The notes under the pieces: generated by a model
The model's database searches: none
What the model was told of the DNA's origin: nothing
The model's input: the letters and a program-made list of their open reading frames with translations, nothing else
Position numbers and translations under genes: made by a program
Assembly: GCA_030697205.1 (NCBI GenBank)
Contig: JAUYQP010000001.1
Span: forward strand, 1-64,000
Direction: 5' to 3'
DNA: 64,000 nucleotides
Origin: Mycobacteriales bacterium
GTDB taxonomy: Bacteria > Actinomycetota > Actinomycetes > Mycobacteriales > SCTD01
Shown here: in pieces, positions 57,141 to 64,000 of the stretch
Layout: each line of letters begins with the position of its first letter
How positions within the stretch are numbered: position 1 is the stretch's first letter

Positions 57141-57671
57141 CTACTTCCAGTCAGCGCCGCCACGCATGTCGTGCGGGACCTCGATGACGAACGGGGTCTG
57201 GCCCTCGTCCCCCGACGAGCAGGTCTTGTCGTCGAACATCGCGGTCCAGTTGATGACGTAGGTGCGGCCGTCGCCCTTGCCGGAGCGCTCGGCGCGCAGC
57301 TGGAGGCCGGCCGTGGCCGAACCGTCACCGGTGGCGACGAGGGTCTCGCCGTCCTCGGAGGTGGCGTTGAAGTCGGGGTCGTGGTTGGAGCCGCCGTCGC
57401 CGCCCGAAGCGTCCTGGACGTCAGGCATGAGGGTGAGCTCGACCGGCCCGGCGCCGTCCGCGTCGGTGGCCGTGACCGGCTCGTCGACGAACTTGTGGTT
57501 CGGCGGCCAGAGCTTGAGCGGGCCGTTGAGGACGACCGTGTCGCCGTCACCGCAGTCGCGGGAGTCGCTGACGGCGGTGTACTTGTTGCCACCGGCGATG
57601 CTCGGGGCGGCGATGCCCACGGCCGCGAGGGCCGCAGCGAGGCCGACGAGGCCTGCCTTCTGAAGCTTCAC
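57141..57671 (-). CDS. Small secreted protein with WPPNH motif
   Basis: 176 residues with a classic signal peptide (KLQKAGLVGLAAALAAVGIA) and the mature motif LWPPNHKF, seen in repeated extracellular domains of bacteria and often linked with PKD- or HYR-like folds. Function unknown. GTG at 57671 has AGGAG six bases upstream. It ends with a strong terminator. Confidence 0.72.
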   Translation of the reverse strand: MKLQKAGLVGLAAALAAVGIAAPSIAGGNKYTAVSDSRDCGDGDTVVLNGPLKLWPPNHKFVDEPVTATDADGAGPVELTLMPDVQDASGGDGGSNHDPDFNATSEDGETLVATGDGSATAGLQLRAERSGKGDGRTYVINWTAMFDDKTCSSGDEGQTPFVIEVPHDMRGGADWK

Positions 57672-57907
57672 GTGCTCTCCTGTCGAGTCGAGGCCGCGCG
57701 AGGGGGTGGTGCGGCCAGGCCGACGCCTGTCCGACCACGGGTGGGCCGGGCAGCTGAGTTGCGTCGCGGTGTCAGTTCGGCACCGCCGGACGGACTCCTG
57801 CACGGCGGCGAATGAATGTCAGAAGTTCCACCGAACGGACCAGTGGGTGCCTGCGCCGGACCCGTAGGACAGAATGGCGTTCGGTTCACCGCCCTCGAGG
57901 AGCGCCC

Positions 57908-58774
57908 GTGCTGCAGCCCCAGTTCGCGTCCGTCGCCGACGTCAAGGAGCGTCTCGGCGCGGCCGGCTACCTGTCTGACGACGCGATCGCCACCACCGTC
58001 TTCCTCGCCGACCGGCTCGGCAAGCCGCTGCTCGTCGAGGGCCCGGCAGGTGTCGGCAAGACCGAGCTCGCCAAGGCCGTCGCGACCGCGACGGGGTCGG
58101 AGCTGATCCGGCTGCAGTGCTACGAAGGCCTCGACGAGGCGCGCGCGCTCTACGAGTGGAACTATAAGAAGCAGTTGCTGCGCATTCAGGCCGCCAAGGA
58201 CGACAGCGCCTGGGACGAGATCCACGACGACGTCTTCGCCGAGGAGTTCCTGCTCAGCCGCCCGCTGCTCACCGCGATCCGCCGCAGCGACCCGACCGTG
58301 CTGCTCATCGACGAGACCGACAAGGCCGACGTCGAGGTCGAGGGCCTGCTGCTCGAGGTGCTGTCGGACTTCCAGATCACCATCCCCGAGCTCGGCACCA
58401 TCAAGGCCACCCGCCGCCCGCTCGTCTTCCTCACCTCCAACGCCACGCGTGAGCTGTCGGAGGCGCTCAAGCGCCGCTGCCTCTACCTGCACCTCGACTA
58501 CCCGAGCGCCGAGCGCGAGAAGGCCATCGTGCTGAGCCGCGTGCCGGAGGTCGCCGAGAAGCTCGCCGAGCAGCTGGTCCGCACCGTGCGTGCGCTGCGG
58601 GCGCTCGAGCTGAAGAAGTCCCCGTCGATCGCGGAGACCATCGACTGGGCGCAGACCCTCGTCGCGCTCGGCCTCGACACCCTCGACGAGGCAGCGGTCC
58701 GCGACACCCTCGGGGTGGTGCTCAAGCACGTCAGCGACCACGCCCGCGCGACCGACCAGCTGAAGCTGAACTGA
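57908..58774 (+). CDS. MoxR-family AAA+ ATPase
   Basis: 288 residues: Walker A GPAGVGKTELAKAV (about 43), Walker B VLLIDETDKAD, sensor VFLTSNATRELSE. MoxR ATPases act with VWA proteins as chaperones that mature or insert metal cofactors in enzyme complexes. GTG at 57908 has GAGGAG upstream. The VWA partner gene follows after one base. Confidence 0.9.
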   Translation: MLQPQFASVADVKERLGAAGYLSDDAIATTVFLADRLGKPLLVEGPAGVGKTELAKAVATATGSELIRLQCYEGLDEARALYEWNYKKQLLRIQAAKDDSAWDEIHDDVFAEEFLLSRPLLTAIRRSDPTVLLIDETDKADVEVEGLLLEVLSDFQITIPELGTIKATRRPLVFLTSNATRELSEALKRRCLYLHLDYPSAEREKAIVLSRVPEVAEKLAEQLVRTVRALRALELKKSPSIAETIDWAQTLVALGLDTLDEAAVRDTLGVVLKHVSDHARATDQLKLN

Positions 58775-58775
58775 C

Positions 58776-60176
58776 GTGAGCGGCGGCCTGCTCGACCGCG
58801 AGATCCGCTTCCACGACGCCCTGCGCGAGGCGGGCATCCAGGTCTCGCTCGCCGAGGTCCTCGACTCCACCCGCGCGATGGGCGCGATCGACCTGCTCGA
58901 CCGCGAGGCGCTGCGCCACGCCTTCGCTGCCTGCGTCCTCAAGCGACCCTCCCAGCGCACGACCTTCGACACCCTCTTCGACCTGTGGTGGCCACCGGTC
59001 ATCGGGGACCCCACCACCCAGGCGTACGACGGGGACGCGGCCGACGGCGAGGGTGACGGCGAGGAGGGCGGGCCCGCCGACGCGTCGCTGCTGCGCGAGA
59101 TGCTCGAGCGGCTGCTGCTCGACGGTGACGAGGAGGCGCTGCGGCGCTTCGCGCGCGAGACCGTGCAGCAGCTCGGCAAGGCCGACACCGCCCCGGGCCG
59201 GCAGTCGTGGTTCTCCTACCGGGTGCTGCGCTCGCTGTCGCCGGAGACGCTCGTGTCGTCGCTGCTCGAGGCGCTGCTGCAGGGCCAGGAGCGCGGCGGC
59301 CTCGCCGAGAAGGTCGCGCGCCAGACCATCACCGAGCGGATCCGGCAGTTCCAGGAGATGGTCGAGGCCGAGGTGCGCCGGCGGCTCGCCGAGACCCGCG
59401 GGGTCGAGCAGATCTCCAAGACCGCCGTGCAGCCGCTGGCCGAGCAGGTCGACTTCCTGCGCGCCTCGCGCAACGACATGGCCGAGCTGCGCCGCCAGGT
59501 CTTCCCGCTGGCCCGCCGGCTCGCGACCCGCCTCACCGCGCGCCGACGGCTGGGCGACTCGGGGCGCCTGGACTTCCGTCGTACGGTCCGTGCCTCTCTC
59601 GCCACCGGCGGCGTGCCGCTCGTGACCTACCACCGGCCCCACAAGCCCCACAAGCCCGAGCTCACCGTGCTCTGCGACGTCAGCGGCTCGGTCGCGGGCT
59701 TCGCGCACTTCACGCTGATGCTGGCCTACGCGCTGTCGGAGCAGTTCACCAAGGTGCGGGCCTTCGCCTTCATCGACACCTGCGACGAGGTCTCGCGCTT
59801 CTTCACCCCGGGCGGTGACGTCGCCGACGCGCTGTCGCGGATGTCGGCCGAGGCGGAGCTGGTGTGGTTCGACGGGCACAGCGACTACGGCCACTCGATC
59901 GAGCGCTTCCACGAGGCCTACCCGGACGCGGTCGGCCCGCGGACCTCGCTGCTCATCCTCGGCGACGCCCGCAACAACTACCGGGCCACCGGCGCGCAGA
60001 CGCTGAAGCACCTGGTCGCGAAGTCGCGGCACGCCTACTGGCTCAACCCGGAGCCGCGGGCCTACTGGGGCAGCGGTGACAGTGCGACGCAGCAGTACTC
60101 CGAGGTCATCGAGATGGTCGAGTGCCGCAACGCCGTCCAGCTCGAGGCCTTCGTCCAGAAGCTCCTCCCGACCTGA
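58776..60176 (+). CDS. CoxE-like VWA-domain protein
   Basis: 466 residues. The C-terminal VWA domain (about 285-460) has the MIDAS motif LCDVSGSVAGF; the N-terminal part is helical and charged with an acidic patch (GDGEEGG). Similar to CoxE, which works with the MoxR-type CoxD to assemble the copper-molybdenum site of CO dehydrogenase; no such enzyme is in the window, so the client is unknown. GTG at 58776. Confidence 0.9.
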   Translation: MSGGLLDREIRFHDALREAGIQVSLAEVLDSTRAMGAIDLLDREALRHAFAACVLKRPSQRTTFDTLFDLWWPPVIGDPTTQAYDGDAADGEGDGEEGGPADASLLREMLERLLLDGDEEALRRFARETVQQLGKADTAPGRQSWFSYRVLRSLSPETLVSSLLEALLQGQERGGLAEKVARQTITERIRQFQEMVEAEVRRRLAETRGVEQISKTAVQPLAEQVDFLRASRNDMAELRRQVFPLARRLATRLTARRRLGDSGRLDFRRTVRASLATGGVPLVTYHRPHKPHKPELTVLCDVSGSVAGFAHFTLMLAYALSEQFTKVRAFAFIDTCDEVSRFFTPGGDVADALSRMSAEAELVWFDGHSDYGHSIERFHEAYPDAVGPRTSLLILGDARNNYRATGAQTLKHLVAKSRHAYWLNPEPRAYWGSGDSATQQYSEVIEMVECRNAVQLEAFVQKLLPT

Positions 60177-60480
60177 CCCGACGGCCGGGCCCGCTGACCG
60201 CCCGCCCGCCCGCGCCTCCGCGCCTCCGCGCCTCCGCGGAGATGTGGCGATCATGCGCGCTGGCCCACGCTGGCGTGATCGCCACATCTCGGGCGGTCAG
60301 GGGCGCGGCGCCGGTCCTCACCTGCGGATGTGGCGATCATGCGCGCTGGCCCACGCTGGCGTGATCGCCACATTTCGGGCGGTCAGGGGCGCGGCGCCGG
60401 TCCGCACCTGTGGATGTGGCGATCATGCGGCTGCTCACGCTGGCGTGATCGCCACATCCGGCCGGGCAGCGGCGCGGGGC
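60177..60480. repeat. Repeat-rich intergenic region: tandem palindrome family 1 (copies C, D, E)
   Basis: The gap between the VWA and sigma genes has no ORF with coding support. CGCCTCCG is tandem three times (60213-60236). Palindrome copies follow at 60242-60287 (C), 60328-60373 (D) and 60414-60457 (E), each with ATGTGGCGATCA arms. Their starts are exactly 86 bp apart, and the 40-bp stretches between are nearly identical (GCGGTCAGGGGCGCGGCGCC in both), so this is an 86-bp tandem duplication that carries the palindrome. Orientation is opposite to copies A and B at 21395-21524. Confidence 0.92.
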
Positions 60481-60507
60481 GAACCGATCGGCGACCGGCT
60501 GCGTCCT
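60481..60507 (+). promoter_or_regulatory. Predicted ECF-type promoter of the sigma/DUF4349 pair
   Basis: GAACC (60481-60485), 16-base spacer, CGTCCT (60502-60507), the classic spacing of ECF sigma promoters (GAAC-N16-CGTC). About 20 bases before the GTG at 60529. This suggests the sigma factor activates its own gene. Confidence 0.6.
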
Positions 60508-60528
60508 ACTCGCGACGAAGGGGGTCGC

Positions 60529-61113
60529 GTGGACGAGCCGGACGAGTCAGCGGGTGCACCAGCGCCCGAGCTGACGGCCTGGATGGCGCAGGACTACGCG
60601 CGGGCCTACCGCACCGCGTGCCTCGTGCTGCGCAACGCCGACGAGGCCGAGGACGCCGTGCAGGACGCGTTCCTGCGGGTGTGGCGGTTCCGCGACGCCG
60701 TGCCCGACGGGGACGGCCGGCGGGCCTGGCTCTACCGCGTCGTCGTCAACGCCTGCATGTCGCAGGTCCGCGCCCGCCAGTCGCGGACCCGGCTCGACGA
60801 CGGCGACCTCGGCCTCGAGGTGCTGCCCGACCGCGAGCCGACACCGGCCGACGCGGCCGAGCGGTCCGTGCTCGCCGGCACCGTGCTCGACGCCCTCGCC
60901 GACCTGCCCGAGCACCTGCGGGTGCCGGTGGTCCTGCGCTACTACTCCGGGCTGTCGGAGAAGGAGATCGCCGTCGCGATCGACCGCCGCCCCGGCACCG
61001 TCAAGAGCCGGCTGCACGACGCGCGGCAGCGCCTCGCCCTCGACCCACGGCTGTCCGCCTGGGCGCGCGACGACCACTCCGAGACCGCACCCGCCCTGGA
61101 GGCGACCCGATGA
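60529..61113 (+). CDS. ECF-type sigma factor coupled to DUF4349 protein
   Basis: 194 residues with region 2 (DEAEDAVQDAFLRVWRF, about 38-54) and region 4 (LPEHLRVPVVLRYYSGLSE, EIAVAIDRRPGTVKSRLH, about 125-160). GAAGGGGG precedes the GTG at 60529; a longer in-frame extension runs through the repeat array and is rejected. The stop overlaps the next gene (ATGA). Likely autoregulated through the upstream ECF promoter. Confidence 0.92.
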   Translation: MDEPDESAGAPAPELTAWMAQDYARAYRTACLVLRNADEAEDAVQDAFLRVWRFRDAVPDGDGRRAWLYRVVVNACMSQVRARQSRTRLDDGDLGLEVLPDREPTPADAAERSVLAGTVLDALADLPEHLRVPVVLRYYSGLSEKEIAVAIDRRPGTVKSRLHDARQRLALDPRLSAWARDDHSETAPALEATR

Positions 61114-62282
61114 GGACCATCGACGACGACGACCTGGTGCGGCTGCTCGAGGAGGCCGGCTCGTCCTTCACCGTGCCCGCGCACGGACCGGCTGAGGTGC
61201 TGGAAGCGCTCGCCCCGGTGGCCGCCGGCGGCACGGTGGTCCCGCTGTACCGCCGCCGCTGGGCCCGCGTCATCACGGCTGCTGCCGTCGTCGCCGGCGC
61301 GATGGCGGGAGGTGCCCTGCTGACGGGCGGCGGTGACGGCTCGACGCGGTCGCAGCTCGTCGCGGCGCCGACCCCCCAGGCGTCCGCCGCCCCGGAGTCA
61401 CCCCGAGACGGCTCCCTGGCGGCCTATGCCGACAGCTTGGCGCCGGGCGAGGCGAGCCTCGACTACGGGTCGGCCGCGACCCCCCAAGGGCTGAGCTTCG
61501 CTCCGAACCCCGTGCAGGTCGCAGTGGGGCAAGGGCGGTCTGCTGCCCAGGTCGCCGGGCAGGCGCCGCCGGTCGCGGCGCCGGCGCCGGACGGGCTGGC
61601 CGAGCGGGTGCTCAAGACCGGCAGCCTCGCGCTCATCGTCGCCGACGGGAAGGTGACGCCGACCCTCACCCGGGTGCAGGAGGCGGGCAAGGCGGTCGGC
61701 GGCTACGTCCAGGACGGCTCGACGCAGGAGTCCGGGGAGACCCCCAGTGGCACGGTGGTCCTGCGGGTGCCGGTCGCGCAGTTCGAGGGCGTCGTCGCGA
61801 AGGTCCGAGGCCTCGACGCCGAGGTCCGCAGCGCCTCGACCACCGGCAAGGACGTCACCGCGCAGTACGCCGACCTCGAGGCGCAGCTCAAGACGCTCAA
61901 GGCGACCCGCGAGCGCTTCCTCGAGATCCTCGCCCGCACCCGCACCATCGGCGAGATCCTCAGCGTCCAGCAGAAGGTCGATGCGGTCACCGCGCAGGTC
62001 GACAAGATCGAGGGTCAGCGGCGCGTGCTCGAGCGGCAGGCGGAGTACTCCACCCTCAGCGTCACCGTCACCGAGGCCGACGACCCCGACCTCACCGCGA
62101 AGGAGAAGCCCGCGGAGAACGGCCTGGTCACCGCTCTGGGCGATGCCAAGGACAGCTTCGTCGACGGCGTCGAGGGCCTGGTCCGCCGCAGCGGCACCGC
62201 GCTGCTCGTGGTGCTCTGCCTGGTCGTGGCGCTGGGCGTCGGCCGGGCGGCGTGGCGAATCTCGCGGAGGCGCCTCGTCTGA
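61110..62282 (+). CDS. DUF4349 two-TM protein, putative sensor/anti-sigma
   Basis: 390 residues: a cytoplasmic N-terminus (about 1-50), a membrane segment (about 52-75), a DUF4349 domain (about 165-355; LKTGSLALIV, TSGKDVTAQY-like STTGKDVTAQYADLEAQL, a coiled coil, and YSTLSVTVTEAD), and a C-terminal membrane segment (about 362-385). ATG at 61110 overlaps the sigma stop. The anti-sigma or sensing role is inferred from position and topology. Confidence 0.78.
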   Translation: MRTIDDDDLVRLLEEAGSSFTVPAHGPAEVLEALAPVAAGGTVVPLYRRRWARVITAAAVVAGAMAGGALLTGGGDGSTRSQLVAAPTPQASAAPESPRDGSLAAYADSLAPGEASLDYGSAATPQGLSFAPNPVQVAVGQGRSAAQVAGQAPPVAAPAPDGLAERVLKTGSLALIVADGKVTPTLTRVQEAGKAVGGYVQDGSTQESGETPSGTVVLRVPVAQFEGVVAKVRGLDAEVRSASTTGKDVTAQYADLEAQLKTLKATRERFLEILARTRTIGEILSVQQKVDAVTAQVDKIEGQRRVLERQAEYSTLSVTVTEADDPDLTAKEKPAENGLVTALGDAKDSFVDGVEGLVRRSGTALLVVLCLVVALGVGRAAWRISRRRLV

Positions 62283-62307
62283 GGCCTCGGTCTGCCACGC
62301 TCACCCG

Positions 62308-63090
62308 GTGGATGCCCTGGCCCTCGTCGACGCCTTCGGCGACGCCGCCCCGCGCCGGGACGCCCGCGTCGAGGAGCACGGTTCGCTGCGGGTCTTCGTG
62401 CCGCAGCGGGTGGGGCGTCCCTGGAGCGCCCGACCCGTCGACGCCGGCGTGACCGTGACCGATGACGACGTACGACGGGTCGGCGCCCGGCAGCGGGCGC
62501 TCGGGCTGCCCGAATCGATCGAGTGGGTCGGCGGTCGCCCGGCGGGCCTCGAGGACGCCGCCCGCGCGGCCGGCCTCGTCGTGCACCAGCACCCGCTGCT
62601 CGCGGTCGATCCCGAGGGGCTGCGCCCTGCCGAGGACGTCGACGCCGAGGTGCGGCTGCTCGGCCCCGGCGACGACGTCGCCCGTGCCGACGCGGTCGCG
62701 CGCATCGCCTTCACCGACCGGAGCTCGACGGGCGGGGTCGAGGGGCTCGACGCCGCGCAGGACCGCGACCCCGCATCGGTCGCCGTCCGCACCGCCCGCG
62801 TGCTGGAGGGCCGACCGGCAGTCGTGGCGGCGTACCTCGGTGGTGAGCCCGTGGCGTGCGGGACCGTCACCGTCGTCGGTGACGTCGCCCAGGTGACCGG
62901 GGTCGCGACGCTGCCGGCACTGCGCCGTCGTGGTCTCGGGGGAGCGGTCACGCGTCGGCTGGCGGAGCACGCCTTCGGTGCGGGCGCGCGACTGGTCTTC
63001 CTCGCGGCCGACCCCGCGGCCGCCCGGGTCTACGAGCGGCTCGGCTTCGATCGCGTCGGGAGCGGCTGGCTGGCAGGTCCTCCCCACTAG
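62308..63090 (+). CDS. GNAT-family acetyltransferase
   Basis: 260 residues. The C-terminal GNAT domain (about 175-255) has [19 protein letters not shown], the acetyl-CoA loop, and [13 protein letters not shown]. The N-terminal 150 residues are a second, divergent domain. Substrate unknown. GTG at 62308 lacks a ribosome site and may be leaderless. The stop codon overlaps the -10 element of nadD. Confidence 0.85.
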   Translation: MDALALVDAFGDAAPRRDARVEEHGSLRVFVPQRVGRPWSARPVDAGVTVTDDDVRRVGARQRALGLPESIEWVGGRPAGLEDAARAAGLVVHQHPLLAVDPEGLRPAEDVDAEVRLLGPGDDVARADAVARIAFTDRSSTGGVEGLDAAQDRDPASVAVRTARVLEGRPAVVAAYLGGEPVACGTVTVVGDVAQVTGVATLPALRRRGLGGAVTRRLAEHAFGAGARLVFLAADPAAARVYERLGFDRVGSGWLAGPPH

Positions 63091-63093
63091 CAT
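63088..63093 (+). promoter_or_regulatory. Predicted -10 element for nadD (leaderless)
   Basis: TAGCAT (63088-63093) overlaps the stop of the acetyltransferase gene and lies eight bases before the GTG at 63102. There is no ribosome site in between. Confidence 0.45.
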
Positions 63094-63101
63094 CGGTGCG
63101 C

Positions 63102-63698
63102 GTGACCAGGCGGATCGGTGTGATGGGCGGGACCTTCGACCCGATCCACCACGGCCACCTGTCCGCGGCCAACGAGGTGGCGGCGGAGTTCGGCCTCGAC
63201 GAGGTCGTCTTCGTGCCGACCGGCCAGCCCTGGCAGAAGGCCGACCGGGTGGTGAGCCCGGCCGAGGACCGCTACCAGATGACGGTCATCGCGACGGCGT
63301 CGAACCCGCGCTTCTCGGTGAGCCGGGTCGACATCGACCGGGCGGGTCCGACGTACACCCTCGACACCCTGCTGGACCTGCGCGCCGAGCGCGGCGACGA
63401 CGTCGAGCTGTTCTTCATCACCGGCTCCGACGCGATGGCCCACATCCTCGGCTGGCACCGGTCGGCCGAGCTCTTCGCGCTCGCGCACTTCGTCGGGGTC
63501 GACCGGCCCGGCTATGCCGCGGCCGACCTGACCGGCTTCCCGCCCGGGTCGGTGACGCTCGTGACGGTGCCGGCGCTCGCGATCTCGTCGTCGGACTGCA
63601 GGACACGCGTGGCGCGCGGGCGCCCGGTGGACTACCTCGTGCCCGACGGTGTGGTGCAGTACATCGACAAGACGGATCTTTACCGGGGCGGGACGTGA
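63102..63698 (+). CDS. nadD: Nicotinate-nucleotide adenylyltransferase
   Basis: Transfers AMP to nicotinate mononucleotide in NAD synthesis. 198 residues with the nucleotidyltransferase motif [15 protein letters not shown] (HxGH) and the C-terminal [16 protein letters not shown] at 63102 is chosen from the position of the -10 element; GTG at 63096 is an alternative. Its stop overlaps the next gene (GTGA). Confidence 0.95.
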   Translation: MTRRIGVMGGTFDPIHHGHLSAANEVAAEFGLDEVVFVPTGQPWQKADRVVSPAEDRYQMTVIATASNPRFSVSRVDIDRAGPTYTLDTLLDLRAERGDDVELFFITGSDAMAHILGWHRSAELFALAHFVGVDRPGYAAADLTGFPPGSVTLVTVPALAISSSDCRTRVARGRPVDYLVPDGVVQYIDKTDLYRGGT

Positions 63699-64000
63699 GC
63701 GGCAGCTACGAGTTCGAGAGCACGGCGACCGGTCGACGGGCACAGGCCCGTCGGCTTCGGCGCCAGCGCCGTCGCCGGCTGCTGGTCACCGCCGGCGTCG
63801 CCGCCGTGGTGCTGCTGCTCGCCACCACCGTCTACCTCGTGCAGAGCGGTGACGAGAAGACCGTGACCCCGCCCGCGCAGGTCCGCACCCAGCGCACCCT
63901 GCTCTTCCAGCTGCAGGCACCGTCGGGTTCGGCGGTGTCGTCGTCGCTGCTCGCGCACGACCCGGACGGCGGTGACGACGAGGACGCCGGCAGCGGTGCG
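63695..64000 (+). CDS. Membrane protein, truncated by window edge
   Basis: 102 residues are visible. A basic N-terminus ([17 protein letters not shown]) is followed by one membrane segment (about 32-50) and a short outer region starting [19 protein letters not shown]. This start resembles actinobacterial LytR/CpsA-related proteins that follow nadD, but the diagnostic part is not in the window. GTG at 63695 overlaps the nadD stop. Confidence 0.55.
   Translation, partial: MSGSYEFESTATGRRAQARRLRRQRRRRLLVTAGVAAVVLLLATTVYLVQSGDEKTVTPPAQVRTQRTLLFQLQAPSGSAVSSSLLAHDPDGGDDEDAGSGA

Noticed and set aside
60242-60457. CRISPR array
   Set aside because: Three units with identical 40-bp 'spacers' and strongly palindromic 44-46 bp repeats; no cas genes. 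It is a tandem duplication.
60076-60528. N-terminal extension of the ECF sigma factor through the repeat array
   Set aside because: It translates the palindromes and has no homology; GAAGGGGG before the GTG at 60529 marks the real start.

Overview
The window is very GC-rich chromosomal DNA. It has GTG and TTG starts, many four-base start/stop overlaps (ATGA, GTGA), and -10 elements of the TANNNT type. The core gene order is actinobacterial: rex-hemA-hemC-hemD-hemB, tig-clpP1-clpP2-clpX, valS-folC, ndk, mreBCD-mrdA-rodA, a radical-SAM/DUF2344 pair, rne, rplU-rpmA-obg-proB-proA and nadD. The genus cannot be fixed from this sequence; a rod-shaped member of the Actinomycetia is the safest reading.

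Layout. 1-9844 (minus strand): a truncated secreted VWA/Asp-box protein, then the haem-synthesis operon led by the redox sensor Rex, with a Rex operator inside its own promoter, and a glutaredoxin-like protein and an acyl-CoA synthetase upstream. 9978-16767: accessory genes (a DUF222/HNH nuclease, a Tat-type polysaccharide deacetylase, a DM13 protein, a luciferase-like oxidoreductase, and a divergent ArsR/MFS pair around a palindrome). 16739-16917: divergent tRNA-Gly and tRNA-Pro. 16999-21330: trigger factor and the Clp protease. 21544-30456: thioesterase, valS (archaeal-like subtype), folC, a GGDEF-EAL protein, an O6-alkylguanine methyltransferase and an ECF sigma factor. 30535-37145: ndk and the cell-elongation operon. 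37182-38456: a DUF559-type nuclease gene bracketed by two related 60-bp palindromes. 38543-49197: radical SAM, RNase E/G, ribosomal proteins, Obg, and proline synthesis. 49185-52867: a TetR-led membrane-protein operon, a DUF4281 protein and a dehydrogenase. 52971-57671: an ECF sigma/membrane-partner pair and secreted or lipid-anchored proteins. 57908-60176: a MoxR ATPase with a CoxE-like VWA partner. 60177-60528: a repeat array. 60529-64000: a second ECF sigma with a DUF4349 membrane partner, a GNAT acetyltransferase, nadD and a truncated membrane protein.

The least explained features are two dispersed palindrome families. Family 1 has 12-bp arms with the core ATGTGGCGATCA and five copies at two distant loci. 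Family 2 has two 60-bp copies that flank the DUF559 gene. Other items worth following are a Rex operator overlapping the rex promoter, a perfect 14-bp palindrome at the TetR gene, an ECF-type promoter in front of the sigma/DUF4349 pair, and several apparently leaderless starts. I found no transposase, CRISPR array, prophage or rRNA gene.
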